The notes under the pieces: generated by a model
Database searches by the model: none
Seen by the model: only the letters and a program-made list of their open reading frames with translations
Told to the model about the DNA's origin: nothing
Translations under genes and position numbers: made by a program
Source of the DNA: Symsagittifera roscoffensis
Lineage: Eukaryota > Xenacoelomorpha > Acoela > Convolutidae
Direction: 5' to 3'
Assembly (NCBI RefSeq): GCF_963678635.1
Contig: NC_087064.1
Coordinates: forward strand, 20,818,509 to 20,882,508
Length of the DNA: 64,000 bases
In this document: positions 24,331-34,799 of the stretch, in pieces
Layout of the letters: each line of letters starts with the position of its first letter
How positions within the stretch are numbered: the first letter of the stretch is position 1

Positions 24331-25166
24331 GTAGCAATTGTTGATGGAATTTTCCAAAGCGTCTCAAAACAAACTTAAAAACCCTTACACCTTCTTAATA
24401 ACTGTTCCGATCAAACAAAATTTTTGGGCAAACATGACAAGCAAGACAATTGAAATTCAAATTAGCAACTGGACAAAACTTACGAAGCTAAAACACGGCC
24501 AACAATCTTTCGCGGACACCAATTGAGCCGAAAAAAAATTTAATTTAGAAATTTTTAAGCAACTTGAAGTCCCCCTGAATTTATCCTGTAGTAACTAGTA
24601 CTCAGCCAGTAGTTAAAATTGATTTTTGAAGAAATTGGGCATGTTTGGTTGCTGCAGAATTGATTCAACTGATTTTGTTAAACTAGTTGTTAACTAGAAA
24701 AAAAGTCTATATTCCTGTTTGAGAACGCTTGCTTATCGCAAGCGTAACGAGTATATGAGTATGTGTGAAACGTGTAAATGAATACGTGATAAAGTTTAGC
24801 TAGAAAATCGGAAATTGAATTGTGAAGCTGTAGTTTTTCAATTTTCAGGTTTTGAATCATTTGTTAAGTCACTGACTTGATTTTGTGAAATATTTGATTG
24901 AGCTTAGTTGGAAAAAGTCGCAGTGAGAAAACAAGTTCCAAATTCAGTTTGTGGAGTTGACACTTCCACATTTGCAGAGCTCGCAAAGAAAAGGAAACAA
25001 GAAATAGTAGGGAACTGGAAAAGTAAAAACAAAGTTAAGGTAACCAAGACTTAAGTGAACCAGAAGTTGTCCCTTATCATCTTGTTTTTATAACTGCTGA
25101 GATCATCCAGTTGTTTTAAAATCGATATGAGTTGCATGATAAACAGTTTGATTGATTGTGATTTGG

Positions 25167-25355
25167 TTACATTTCTACTGGTAAAACTCGACTGAGCTTG
25201 ACTACGTGACGAACATTGAATCCGTTATTCGTTTTCAGTTTAGTTGTGCGGACTAATCCATCCTGTCCAGAAAAGGTTTCGATGACTTTGACTAATGGCC
25301 AATATCCACAGGGGTTGACGTCTCCAAGCATCCAAACCATGTCATTTGGTTTCAC
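25167..25355 (-). pseudogene. DUF5641-like C-terminal domain of BEL/Pao, copy A
   Basis: Encodes MVWMLGDVNPCGYWPLVKV, then SGQDGLVRTTKLKT, then RHVVKLSRVLPVEM and a stop. This matches the C-terminal domain that closes BEL/Pao polyproteins. Confidence 0.75.
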
Positions 25356-25561
25356 ATTTGATTGTGAACTTGTTCTGTTTGTCCATTTTTGATAACCGAG
25401 AAACGATTTCTCGAGAAAGCGATTGCAGAAGGGATCCGGGAGCAGCTGTGAAGCTTTTCAAGACTTCGAAAGAGATTTGCTTCTTTCCTTGAAGACACCA
25501 GGTTGTAGATTTTGAATTGCTCGACCCAGTAAAAAGTGATTTGAGTGAGCAGCAGATCATC

Positions 25562-25953
25562 TTAAGAGTCGTCGGATACGTTTGTGAGCGGTCTGTATTT
25601 CTTTGTTGAATCAGTTTCTGTGGGGAAAATTGTCAGTGTTTCGTAAGTGAGTATTCTGGAGCTGATAAATTTGTGCAGGGCAAGATTCAAAGTCTGCACT
25701 GATCTTTCACAAGAACCACCAAAGTAAGGCACCAAAGTTGAGGGATGAACTTCCACTCAAAAGGTACGTGCAAAAAACTGATGAAACCCAAAAGCTTTTT
25801 GTTGTCTGGAAGCTTTCAAGGCATTTGTTCAGCTCAGCGTCAGAAAAGACAAAATTTGTTGTTCTAGAATTAAAAACAGTTTTCAATGGTTTTCCTCGGC
25901 GGGCAATAATGCGTCTGATGCAAAAAAAAAGTGCTGTCATTTTAGAGGCTTAA
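25562..25953 (-). pseudogene. BEL/Pao integrase core remnant, copy A
   Basis: Two overlapping frames carry consecutive parts of the integrase: FFCIRRIIARRGKPL with a degraded TNFV motif, then, after a frame change, VPYFGGSCERSVQTLN and LTYETLTIFPTE. In family members the stretch after RRG holds the second catalytic Asp in a D-N-G-T-N-F motif. Here it reads NSRTTNF, so that Asp is lost. Inactive. Confidence 0.8.
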
Positions 25954-26439
25954 CAAACTTCCAGCTGAATAGCTCTGTTGACAAGACAGGTGAAAAAGAG
26001 AACGCAGGTGGCGTATTCTTTACCTTATAGAACAATGGGAAAGGTTCGAACGTAATCTATACCAAAAGTTGCGAGCGTAAAGTGATTTGTAGATGCAACC
26101 TTTCGATCGGAAGATTTGATTTTCAGGATAGTCAAAATTATGTTGCAATCCTCTGCGTGGTTTACTCCTGTGGATGATTATTTTAACCATCAAGCAGAAC
26201 TACAGAACTCAGAACCGTTCATTTGCAATGGCCATTAATTGTATTTTTCCGTAGAAAGACAAAAAAAACTTGTATGGTTCGTAACAGCAGTCGAGTGAAT
26301 GAGTTATCACCATCAAGAATGATTGGATTTTTAGCAGGCAGCAACATTGGTACGCCAGTTAGCCGTCATCTTGAGCTTATCATATCGAAATAGTCAAACA
26401 AAGGGGCTGAAGTTTGAAGTCAACTGTTTCTTTTGGTTG

Positions 26440-26769
26440 CTACTGTTTTTGAAAATCTGCAATGTCGAGAGAGAAATCTTGCCTTTGAGCAGTTTTGATG
26501 ACCAGAAAGTGCTCTTTTGTCAAACGCGACAGTTGTTGATCTAAACAGTAGTCAATTGACCGTAGTAATTCCGTGGGCTTTTCATGGAGCCAATCAAGCC
26601 AAATTTCAAGATTTGGAATCTTGTTGACGTCTAAGGGAGTGTCCCAGTTAACACCTTGACACCACACCGATTGTCGAATTTTTCGAATGCAAATTGTCAT
26701 TAGGGCTACTATACCCAAGTGGTCAAACAGTGACGCGGTGTACTTCAGCAGTTTTTGTTGAGTAGACAC
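26440..26769 (-). pseudogene. BEL/Pao linker domain (peptidase A17 type), copy A
   Basis: 109-codon open remnant beginning MSTQQKLLKYTASLFDHLG and including WDTPLDVNKIPNLEIWLDWL. The ASLFDPLG-like motif after the reverse transcriptase is characteristic of Pao elements. It is truncated by stops on both sides. Confidence 0.8.
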
Positions 26770-27344
26770 TCCTACCCGAAGAGTTTTGACGAAATTTTTG
26801 CTGTCGGTGAAAAATCAATTTTTGTTGCTATCCCAGTTAACACCGAGAACTCTCTGTAACTGAAATGTTGGATCATTCAGCGTGACAAGAATATTTGGGT
26901 CAATGGCATCCAGAACAACTTTGCTGATGGAGTTCCACTTATTCAAATAAATCACCCTCGAGACAGGCAGCCTCTAACTACCTTCACCTGTTTAAAAGCT
27001 TCGTCTACAGTAGCTGAAGTAACATATAAGTGGTCGATGTATATGATTCTTTCAAAAAAATCAAAGCAAGCGGAAAATGACAGGATGATTCTGTAGTGCC
27101 AAATATACGTCTGGTTTATTTATGAACTCTATTTGGCTGTTTGCCTTCCAAAGGTGCCAAAGATAAGGCGTGTTCTTAAAGCTTACCAAAAATAGCTTGA
27201 ACATGGAGTCTATATCTGCAGATATAGCTATATTGTTCTATGAGAAGCGAAGAATAAGGCCAGTCAAATTTCATACAAGATTTTGTCATTTGAGTAGGTT
27301 AAGAGGTTATTTGGACCCTTATTGGTTAAGATTTTTCTTACTTG

Positions 27345-28850
27345 ATTATTTGAGTATGTGCGAAAAGTATATGAGAATTCGTGATATTTATGAATTTTTG
27401 TGATATATTCGTGATATATATGAGAATTCGTATATGAGAATGCGCCCACGTTTATATTATGAAATTGATTTGTGATGCAGCATGTTCCCGTATTTGAAGT
27501 TTTGAATCTTTGGTAAAGTCAGTGACAAGATTTGGTGAAATATTTGATTGCTTGAATTATAGACAAAAAAAAATTGCAGTAAAATGTAAAGAAATTCTAA
27601 TGAAAATTATTGGAATTGACGCAGGCCCATGTTGGCTGAGCTTGCAGAGAAAGGGGAAAAAAGAGTACAATTAGGTAAATACAATTGATAAAATTGATCT
27701 GACGATGTGTCATTTCAAGATAATCAATATTACGTTGCAATCTTTTGCGCGGTGTACTCCTGTGGTTGAAACTTTTAAGCATCAAGCAGTACTGCAGAAA
27801 ACAGAACCATTCGTTTGCAATGGCCATTGATTGTTGTCTTCCGTAGTGAGAGTTGAGAACTTATATGATTCGATACAGCAGTCGAGTAATTGAATTGTCA
27901 CCATCAAGAATGATTAAATATTTAGCAGACAGCAGCCTTGGTGCGGCAGTTATCTGACCTCTTTAGCATCTTATATCGAGTAAATCAAGAAATGGGGCTA
28001 AAGTGTGAAGTCAACTGTTGCTTTTGATTGCTCTCTATTTCCGAAGACTTGAGATTTCGAGAGAGAAATCTTGCATTCGAGCAGTTTTTTAACCAGAAAT
28101 TTGCTTTTGTCAGATGGGACAATTGTTGATATAAACAGTAGTCAATTGTCCGTAGTAAGTCTGTGGGCTTTTCATGGAGCCAATCAAGATAATTTTCGAG
28201 ATACGGAAGTTTGTTGACGTCTAAGGGAGTGTCCCATTTAACACCTTGAGACCAGACCGTTTGTAAAAACTTTCATTAGGGCTATCATACCCAAGGGGTA
28301 GAACAGTCATGCGGTTTACTTCAGCTTTTTTTGTTGCTATCCCAGTTAACACCAAAAATTCTCTGTAACTGAAGTGTCGGATCATTCAACGTGACATGAA
28401 TATTTGAATCAAAGGAATCCAGAAAAACTTTTCTGCTGGAGGTCCACTTATCATATAAACCCACCTCGAGACAGGAAACCTCTAACTACCCTGATCTGTT
28501 CAAAAGCTTCGTCTGCAGTAGCTAAAGTAACATATATGTCGTCGATGTATATAATTCTTTCAAAAATTTCAAAGCAAGCGGACAACGACAGGGTGAGTCT
28601 GTAGTGCCAAATATATGTCTGGTTTATTCATGAACTCTATTTGCCTGTTTGCCTTCCAAAGGTGCCAAAGATAAGGCGTGTTCGTAAAGCTTACCAACAT
28701 TTGCTTGAACATGGAGTCTATATTCGCAGATATAGCTATTTTATTCTATCAGAAGCGAAAAATCAGGCCCGTCAAACTTCAGACAAAATTTGAACACTTG
28801 AGTAGGTTTAGAGGTTATTTGGACACATTTTGATTAAGATTTAACTAATT
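27345..28850 (-). mobile_element. BEL/Pao decayed copy B, integrase region deleted
   Basis: Nucleotide similarity to copy A covers the terminal region (agtatgtgcgaaaagtatatgag near 27350) and then resumes at about 27700 with the part corresponding to 26.1-27.3 kb of copy A, including gtctaagggagtgtcccatt and tgccaaagataaggcgtgtt. The part matching integrase and DUF5641 is missing. Reading frames are broken throughout. Confidence 0.75.
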
Positions 28851-28859
28851 AACATTTTG

Positions 28860-31000
28860 GATAAACAAAAAGTTTACGGGAACTAGGAGGATAATTGTTT
28901 AAATAAACAAGTTGAAGACTAAGAACATTACGCGGTAGTTCTAAAAAAACGTAGAAACGAGTGTTTGAGTATGTGTAATCAGTATATAAGAAATCGTGAT
29001 AACGTTTATAATTAAACTTGGAAATCGAATTGTGAAGCAGTAGGTTCCCGTATTTGAAACTTTGAACCTTTCTTAAAGTCAGTGACATGATTTGGTGAAG
29101 TATTTGATTGCTTTAATGTTAGATGAAAAAAGTTGCAAAAAAAATGTAATGAAGTTCTAACATCAATTCATGGAATTGAAGCACTTCCAAATTGACAGAG
29201 CTGGAAAAGAAAGGAAAAGAATAAATGTTAAATAACAGTTAAGTCAAAACAAAAATAAGGGAACCAAGACTTAAGCTTACCAGAATTTGTCCGTTATCAT
29301 GTTTTTCTTGGATAGTTGAGGTTATCTAGTTGTTCATCCTGGTTGTATTGATGCTTTGGAGTCTGAGCTGCACAATACTCTGTTTGATTGACTGTTTTTG
29401 GTTATTTTGAAACAGGGAAAACGCGACTCAACTTGACAAGGAGTCGAACTTAAACCGGTTAAGCTTTTTCAGTGTCACTGTGCAAACTATTACAACCTCT
29501 TCAGAAAAAATTTCGATGACTTTGCTAATGGCCACAACCCGGGCGGTTTAAAATATTCGAGCATCTAAACCATGTCGTTTGGTTTCGAACTTGAAGTTGA
29601 AGTTGTGCATTTCTTCCGTATCTGCTGACCGGGTAAGGATTCCCTGAGGAAGCGCATCCAAACGTTACCGCGAGCAAAAGGGAAGTGTGTTTTTTTCCTT
29701 GAAGACGCCAGGTGGTAGATTTGGAGTTGCTCGACTAAGTAAAAAGTTATTTTAGTGAGCAGTGGATCATCTCTAATGTCGCGATATAAGTCTCGCGTTC
29801 ATTGTGTACTCAATTTCTGTGATGCACGTTGTCAGTTTTTTGTAGGCGAGCGTTATGGAGCCAATAACTTTGTACAAGGCGAGTTTGGAAGTCTGCACTA
29901 GTCTTTCCCAAGAATCAATGATGTGAGGTGCAGCTATTCAAACTGTACGTCCAATGAATTGATGATATCCAAAAACCCTTTATTGGTCTGTACGCTTTAG
30001 GGACAATAGTTGATAATGGCAGCCTTTTAATTAGAAGATATGACATTTCAGAATATTCATTTTGTTGTTGCATTTTCTGGCTTATTATACAGATGTGGAT
30101 GATAATTTTAAGCATCAAGCGGAATCGCAAAATTCGAAAGTGTTTGCTCACTATGGCTATTGGTGGTTCTTTTCCGCTGTGAGAATTAGGATCGGATATG
30201 TTTCGTATAAGGAGCCGAGTTCTCACCGGCAAAAATGGTTGCATATCTAGCAGATAGCAGCAATAGTGCGCTGGTTAGCCATCCTCTTGAGCGTAGAATA
30301 ATGAAATCATTCAGAAAAAGGAGTAAAGTATGAATTCGACTTTTGCTTTCGATTGCTTTCTTTTTCGGAAGATCTGAGATTTTGAGAACACAATCTTGCC
30401 TCCAATCAATTTTGATGAAAACATAAGTTGCGCTTCTGTCAAACGCGAGAGTTGTTAATCTAAGCAGTAGGCAATTGTCCGTATTAAGTCCGTAGGCAAG
30501 TCATCGAGCCAAGTTTTGTGATCCGGAAGTTTGTTGAAGTCTTAGGGAGTTTCCAATACAATACTGCTTGTCTTATTATACGTATAGTGAGGATCCTTTA
30601 AACCTTGCTATACAACATCTTACTCACATATACACTGTTATACCAATTTTTCAAATCATTCAGAAAAAGGAGTAAAGTATGAATTCGACTTTTGCTTTCG
30701 ATTGCTTTCTTTTTCGGAAGATCTGAGATTTCGAGAACACAATCTTGCCTCCAATCAATTTTGATGAAAACAGAAATTGCGCTTCTGTCAAACGCGACAG
30801 TTGTTGATCTACGCAGTAGGCAATTGTCCGTATTAAGTCCGTAGGCAAGTCATCGAGCCAAGTTTTGAGATCCGGAAGTTTGTTGACGTCATAGGGAGTG
30901 TCCAATACAATAGTGCTTGTCTTATTATACGTATAGTGAGGATCCTTTAAACCTTGCTATACAACATCTTACTCACATATACACTGTTATACCAATTAGT
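28860..31000 (-). mobile_element. BEL/Pao decayed copy C
   Basis: Starts with the shared terminal motif (gtttgagtatgtgtaatcag near 28960). DUF5641-like traces lie at about 29.39-29.56 kb and integrase traces at 29.7-30.06 kb. The linker domain follows, with the minus-strand peptide MDTPYDVNKLPDLKTWLDDL at 30905 and SIAYCVDQQLSRLTEAQF-like continuation. All frames are interrupted. The linker part is tandemly duplicated. Confidence 0.7.
30304..30997. repeat. Direct tandem duplication, period 349 bp, within BEL/Pao copy C
   Basis: aaatcattcagaaaaaggag occurs at 30304 and 30653, and ctatacaacatcttactcac recurs with the same offset of 349. The two halves differ by scattered substitutions. The second is nearer to the intact linker sequence (gttgacgtcatagggagtgt). 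Confidence 0.9.
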
Positions 31001-31559
31001 TTTAATACGGCTTATCCTCATATACATCTTTACCCTCGTGATTAAGACAGCTAGTGAATCTAAAATTTTTCTGGTCATACAAAAAAGTTCGAACACTTCA
31101 TTTCTGACTCATAAGATGTTTTGTTTTTCCCCTATCAAAAGGACGGTTACAGTGAACACTGTTTAAAATTTTTTTTTTTTTTTTTAAAAAAATCCGCTGG
31201 ATTAGGAATTTGTTTGTATACTCCCGCAAAAGATTTACGCAGTTCAAACAAAAAACGCTTCAGATTTTTACTGATTTCTTTTTTCATTCATGCGACCTAA
31301 AATTTCATTTTTGATTAATGCCTTGTCGTGAAAGAACACGTGTGAAAAGCAAAAACATACACTTCATCAAAAATGTATCAATCATAAGCTTCTCTTGAAA
31401 TGCAAAAAGCTCTGAGGGCATATAGTTTTTTCTTTGAAGTTCGAATATTGATGTTTTCAAAAAACAATTCAATAGTTTTTTCAGTTCCAATGCAATCATT
31501 GACCCCAACAGTCTGACAAAAATGATACTTATTAGACTTGAATTAGTTTTGAATTAGAA

Positions 31560-32270
31560 TTCATGTCTGCAAAACACACGTATCATAAAATAGTATGCAA
31601 TGGGGTTTTTATGAGGCGCTTTGAAAAATTGTTTGTCTTTGACGCTTTGTTTCACCATACCTATCTTTCTACAGCCTTCCAAAAAGTTTTAGGTGCAATT
31701 TTTGACAGATTTTGCTTTCGGATTTTTTTCCGTTTTCTCAAAAAGTAGCCTTCCAGATCTGAATTTGGTTTCAACCAAAAAAACGGGTTGTGTGAAGCGG
31801 CAACGCTCGAAATTTTTTTCACGAAAAGTTAAGAACCCCGGGTAAAAACTTTGATTTTTTTTATACTTTGAAAACTCTGTCTGTTCTCAAAAACTTCCCC
31901 CCCCCAAACAATGTGGATTTCAATGTACACAACGGGTTGTAATAAGTAATCTCGCATGAGCAGCTACGCCTAAATGTTTTCACTAAAAAAATCTGTGGCC
32001 CTCATAAAGGGCATTTTTTTATATTTTTTTACCGTTTCTTGAACTTTTTCGACTTTTTTTGAAAAATACTTTTCAAAACTGAGAATTAGTGTTCAATCGA
32101 CAAAATGTGTCTTCGTAAGCTCCCCTGTTTATGCGGTTCAATCCTTGTTTTTTACACAGAATTGTAGGGCTCTTGGAAAAATCTATTTTCTGATTTTTCG
32201 ACTCTATTTTGAATTACTTGACCTTTCTCAAAAACTACCCTCTCGATTGTAATCTGAGTTCAATAAGAAA
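31560..32270 (+). repeat. Further copies of the 21.5-kb degenerate repeat family
   Basis: The same phrase order is seen: catacctatctttctacagcc, then ttccaaaaagttttagg, then gtttcaaccaaaaaaacggg, then caaaaacttcccccc, then gggttgtaataag, then atcaccctgtttatgcggtt-like text near 32120. It shares its left part with the copy starting at 21.55 kb, showing a dispersed element with a defined order. Confidence 0.7.
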
Positions 32271-32560
32271 CACAGAAATGTAGGGCTCTTTTGCTTCATC
32301 TCCAGTATCTCCATCTGTATTTGGCCATTGCTTCATCTCTTTTATCGTCGAAAGTTCTCTTCTTGGGCGCTTTGCTATTAAATTTGTTTTGTCAACCTTA
32401 CTATCATAGCAGCAATACGTCTTGTGGCACAGCACAACTTTTCAGTAAAACAAGTCTTTTTTGAATATTCCGGGTTCTCGTTTATCATGCTCTTTATGAA
32501 TACCGAAGCATCTACGCGGGAAGAAAATCTTCTTTGCATCTGCTAAAAAGTCATCTTTAA
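32235..32560 (-). pseudogene. C-terminal part of a family-B DNA polymerase-like gene, broken
   Basis: On the minus strand, FLADAKKIFFPRRCFGIHKE leads into HDKREPGIFKKDLF. A stop follows, then CHKTYCCYDSKVDKTN and RPRRELS. The Cys/His pattern resembles the C-terminal region of DNA polymerases carried by invertebrate mobile elements and related viruses. I infer this from memory of the family, not from a search. It continues directly from the 32828-32562 block, with one stop and a frame change. Confidence 0.55.
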
Positions 32561-32561
32561 A

Positions 32562-32828
32562 TCACTTCGACGAATTCGTTTTCATTGAGATGTCTTCTCT
32601 AGTAACATGAATCCGACCGATTTTTTCGTTGGCTAATGTTTGATACAAATAGTCCGTATCCATCTCCATTTCCTCAAACTTGCTTTCGTCATAATACTTA
32701 TGGAGAAAATTGTAAGGTATCTCCAATATACTGAGTTTGGCGTTTTGAAGAATGAAAAAGCCTACAATTATCGGTTCTCTGTGTTCAATGGTTGGTTTCA
32801 GCCAGTCTAATTTGACGATTTGTTTCAC
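32562..32828 (-). pseudogene. Family-B DNA polymerase palm fragment
   Basis: 88 codons. LDWLKPTIEHREPIIVGFFI is followed by NAKLSILEIPYNFLHKYYD and then EMEMDTDYLYQ. The KP...P..VGF..L..AK...YNF pattern followed by a D-T-D motif is typical of palm motif C in protein-primed family-B polymerases of Polinton/Maverick-like elements. Normally the motif is DTDS; here Ser is replaced by Tyr. Only this part of the palm survives. The fragment is embedded in repeats and followed by the broken C-terminal region, so it is a relic. Confidence 0.6.
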
Positions 32829-33045
32829 AAAACTAAAAAAGTTGCAGAACTTCTCATTTATTGCTTTATGTGTCTTATTATCACCGAAATAATTTATTTT
32901 TTGTGTCTGATAATGATTTGATAACCTTACGATTTGTTACCGAGAAGGTTGATCTTCTCAGCAACAACTCTAGAGTGTGGATTTTTGTCTCCTTCGCGTC
33001 AAGCATCAACTACAGATCGAATAAATTTGGGTTACTAGGTTACTA

Positions 33046-33291
33046 ATCAACAGAATGCATTCGAGAGGCTTCCATCAGTAATAGGCCGTGTCCGTACTCT
33101 TTGTTGCTATCAACGATTTCTTCCATTTCGTGGACTGCACCGTCGATGGGTGACTTTACGCCACAGGCCAGCTGATGTGATCCAGATACTTTTTCAAGGT
33201 CCTTCTGCGTGTCATCGGGAACGCATTGAAACCTTGTTCCTCGCAGGCATTCGTCGATTCCTTTTGGTCTGACTCCCGGGATTTGTCCAGT
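33046..33291 (-). pseudogene. Reverse transcriptase-like fragment (GVRP / motif A region)
   Basis: An 82-codon minus-strand frame without a start codon. TGQIPGVRPKGIDECLRG is followed by a spacer with SGSHQLACGVKSPID, then GAVHEMEEIVDSNKEYG and GLLLMEASRMHSVD. This follows the order of the fingers and palm of an RT family in which a G-(I/V)-R-P-(I/V)-G motif precedes QL.CG..-GIE.A.H and then the catalytic LLVDA.NAFN block. Here the catalytic Asp is replaced (MEAS). It lies between pieces of the polymerase-like gene, perhaps as a separate insertion. Confidence 0.5.
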
Positions 33292-33986
33292 TCAATCAAT
33301 CAACCAGACATCAACGCTCAAAGTCGGTCCAAAGGAATGACTTCATAAATGCAGCCACTTCATCTCTTAGATTTGAAGAAATGGACCAATTGAAAAAAAC
33401 CTCTTTTCAAGGCTCTGAAACTGTTCCTGATGATCCTGGTCCGCCGTGCATTGGTCTTGCAAGCATTTTGCTACGAGCAGAAGTGATACTAACTGTTTCT
33501 AACTCTAGTAAACTGTTAATTTTTTTCTGGATTCTTCCCCGGAGCATTGTGCCACGGGATGATTTTACTTCAAAACGTCAAAAAACGTTTTTCACTTTTC
33601 GTAGTTGAATCAAGGACGTCATCATTCGGATCAAGCTTTCCACTGCCTTATCTATTAGTCAGCCCCTGCATGGTAAAACGCATTTTACCTTTCATTATTG
33701 TTTTGGCGAAAAGAAATGACGTGTGTTCGTCTCTTGATCTGGTTTTCAGTCATTTTTCAAGATTTACTTGCACATCGTTCGGCATCTTGTAATGATATGT
33801 TAAATTTCCCAGCTTCCGATTTCTAGTCTTCTTCCAATCAACAACTTAACATCACTTGTTTTTTCTTACCGTTGGATCAAGTTGAAATGTCAGTCTGCTA
33901 AAAAACACATAACCGCTCGAAAGATTTGTTCTAGTTTAGTTGACTGACTTCCTTCGTTAAAAGATCATATTTGCGTCCCACACTTA

Positions 33987-34301
33987 ATCCTGGCACATTA
34001 TACAATTAAACGCGAAGGTTCTCATTTTGAAGCTCCATCGTTTTGCCCATTCAGCCTCCGACACTTTCTCTGATGTGTGAAGAGTTCCACCAAAAGCTTC
34101 TATTTGGCTGTTCCTTATGATTGCTTCGCTCGGGCGCTCAATATTGGTTTTATTAACCGTGAAGCGAAAAATACTTGGAGTTGATTCCGTGTGTATTCCA
34201 TCAAGTTTTTTCCATTTTTGATTTTCTTCATATACAGATTGCGTCGACTCATCAGATAATTCTCGTGTTGTTTCAAAGGCAGCAGGCAGGTGGTCGTGTT
34301 G
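33987..34301 (-). CDS. 105-codon open frame without start codon, unidentified; element-associated
   Basis: The minus strand is open for 105 codons between a TAA at 34302 and a TAA at 33984. The peptide reads HLPAAFETTRELSDEST, then YEENQKWKKLDGIH, then IFRFTVNKTNIERPSE, then IIRNSQIEAFGGTLHTS, then EAEWAKRWSFKMRTFAF and NCIMCQD at the C terminus. The composition is clearly coding-like and it ends with a CxxC pair. A diverged partial copy lies 304 bp upstream on the same strand. Its place next to polymerase-like fragments suggests an accessory protein or another domain of the same large element. The function is unknown. Confidence 0.5.
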
Positions 34302-34472
34302 TTATGTTGCTCTTCCTGTTTTTACCGTGAAGATTCGCACTTTCGATTCCTCATTCAGTTTCCGACACTTCGTTCGATGTGCGAAGAGATCCACCAAAAG
34401 CTTCAATCAGTCTGTTTCTTTAGCTTGCTTCGCTCGAGTGCTCAGTAGTGGTTTCATTGACCGTTAAACGAT
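34048..34472. repeat. Diverged direct repeat, about 120 bp, offset 304 bp
   Basis: cattcagcctccgacac at 34048 and cattcagtttccgacac at 34352 start two copies that share ccaccaaaagcttc and gcttcgctcg. The copies correspond to the EAFGG/RTFAF coding block, so part of the gene was duplicated. Confidence 0.75.
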
Positions 34473-34592
34473 GACTACCTTGATGAATGCTGAATGTATA
34501 TATTGTTCGGTTTGTTGTCTCAGACCTACTCAATGCTCTACGAAATTTTCTTTGAAATTTGCTGCACCATTGAAAATGTCGTTTTTATCTTA

Positions 34593-34742
34593 AACATCAC
34601 GATTCTTTTTTTGAAGCTGAAAGTCATCAACAAGCTTTTGTGTGAGGCCTGAGGTATTGTCAAACAAAACTAAGTTTTTAAACTGCTGCGTGACATCTGT
34701 GGGATTTTCTGTACTAAATGTGTTAACATTACGTTTGTTGGT
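34593..34742 (-). pseudogene. 50-codon open block, unidentified; element-associated
   Basis: Minus-strand block with NPTDVTQQFKNLVLF, then NTSGLTQKLVDDFQLQKK. After one TAA it continues in the same frame with NDIFNGAANFKENFVEH. A single stop inside coding-like sequence marks a recent relic. It is probably the upstream part of the same element as 33987-34301. Confidence 0.4.
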
Positions 34743-34799
34743 CTAATCTTCAAACTCGGCATTTTGAAGATCGTAGTTTACATTAATATCAAAATTTTA

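Larger units (their letters stand above)
24720..27330 (-). mobile_element. BEL/Pao LTR retrotransposon, decayed copy A
   Basis: The order on the minus strand is that of BEL/Pao pol. Near 27.26-27.0 kb is a reverse transcriptase remnant (DIDSMF, then PYLWHLWKAN). At 26769-26440 is the Pao/peptidase-A17-type linker (KLLKYTASLFDHLGIV, then WDTPLDVNKIP). At 25953-25562 is integrase (RRIIARRGKPLKTV, then PYFGGSCERSVQTLN). At 25355-25167 is the C-terminal DUF5641-like domain (CGYWPLVKVIETF, then GLVRTTKLKT). The blocks are separated by frameshifts and stops, so no polyprotein can be made. LTRs are not delimited. Confidence 0.85.

Noticed and set aside
23505-24526. Plus-strand frames of 62-116 codons
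   Set aside because: They lie in the inverted repeat family and change frame from copy to copy.
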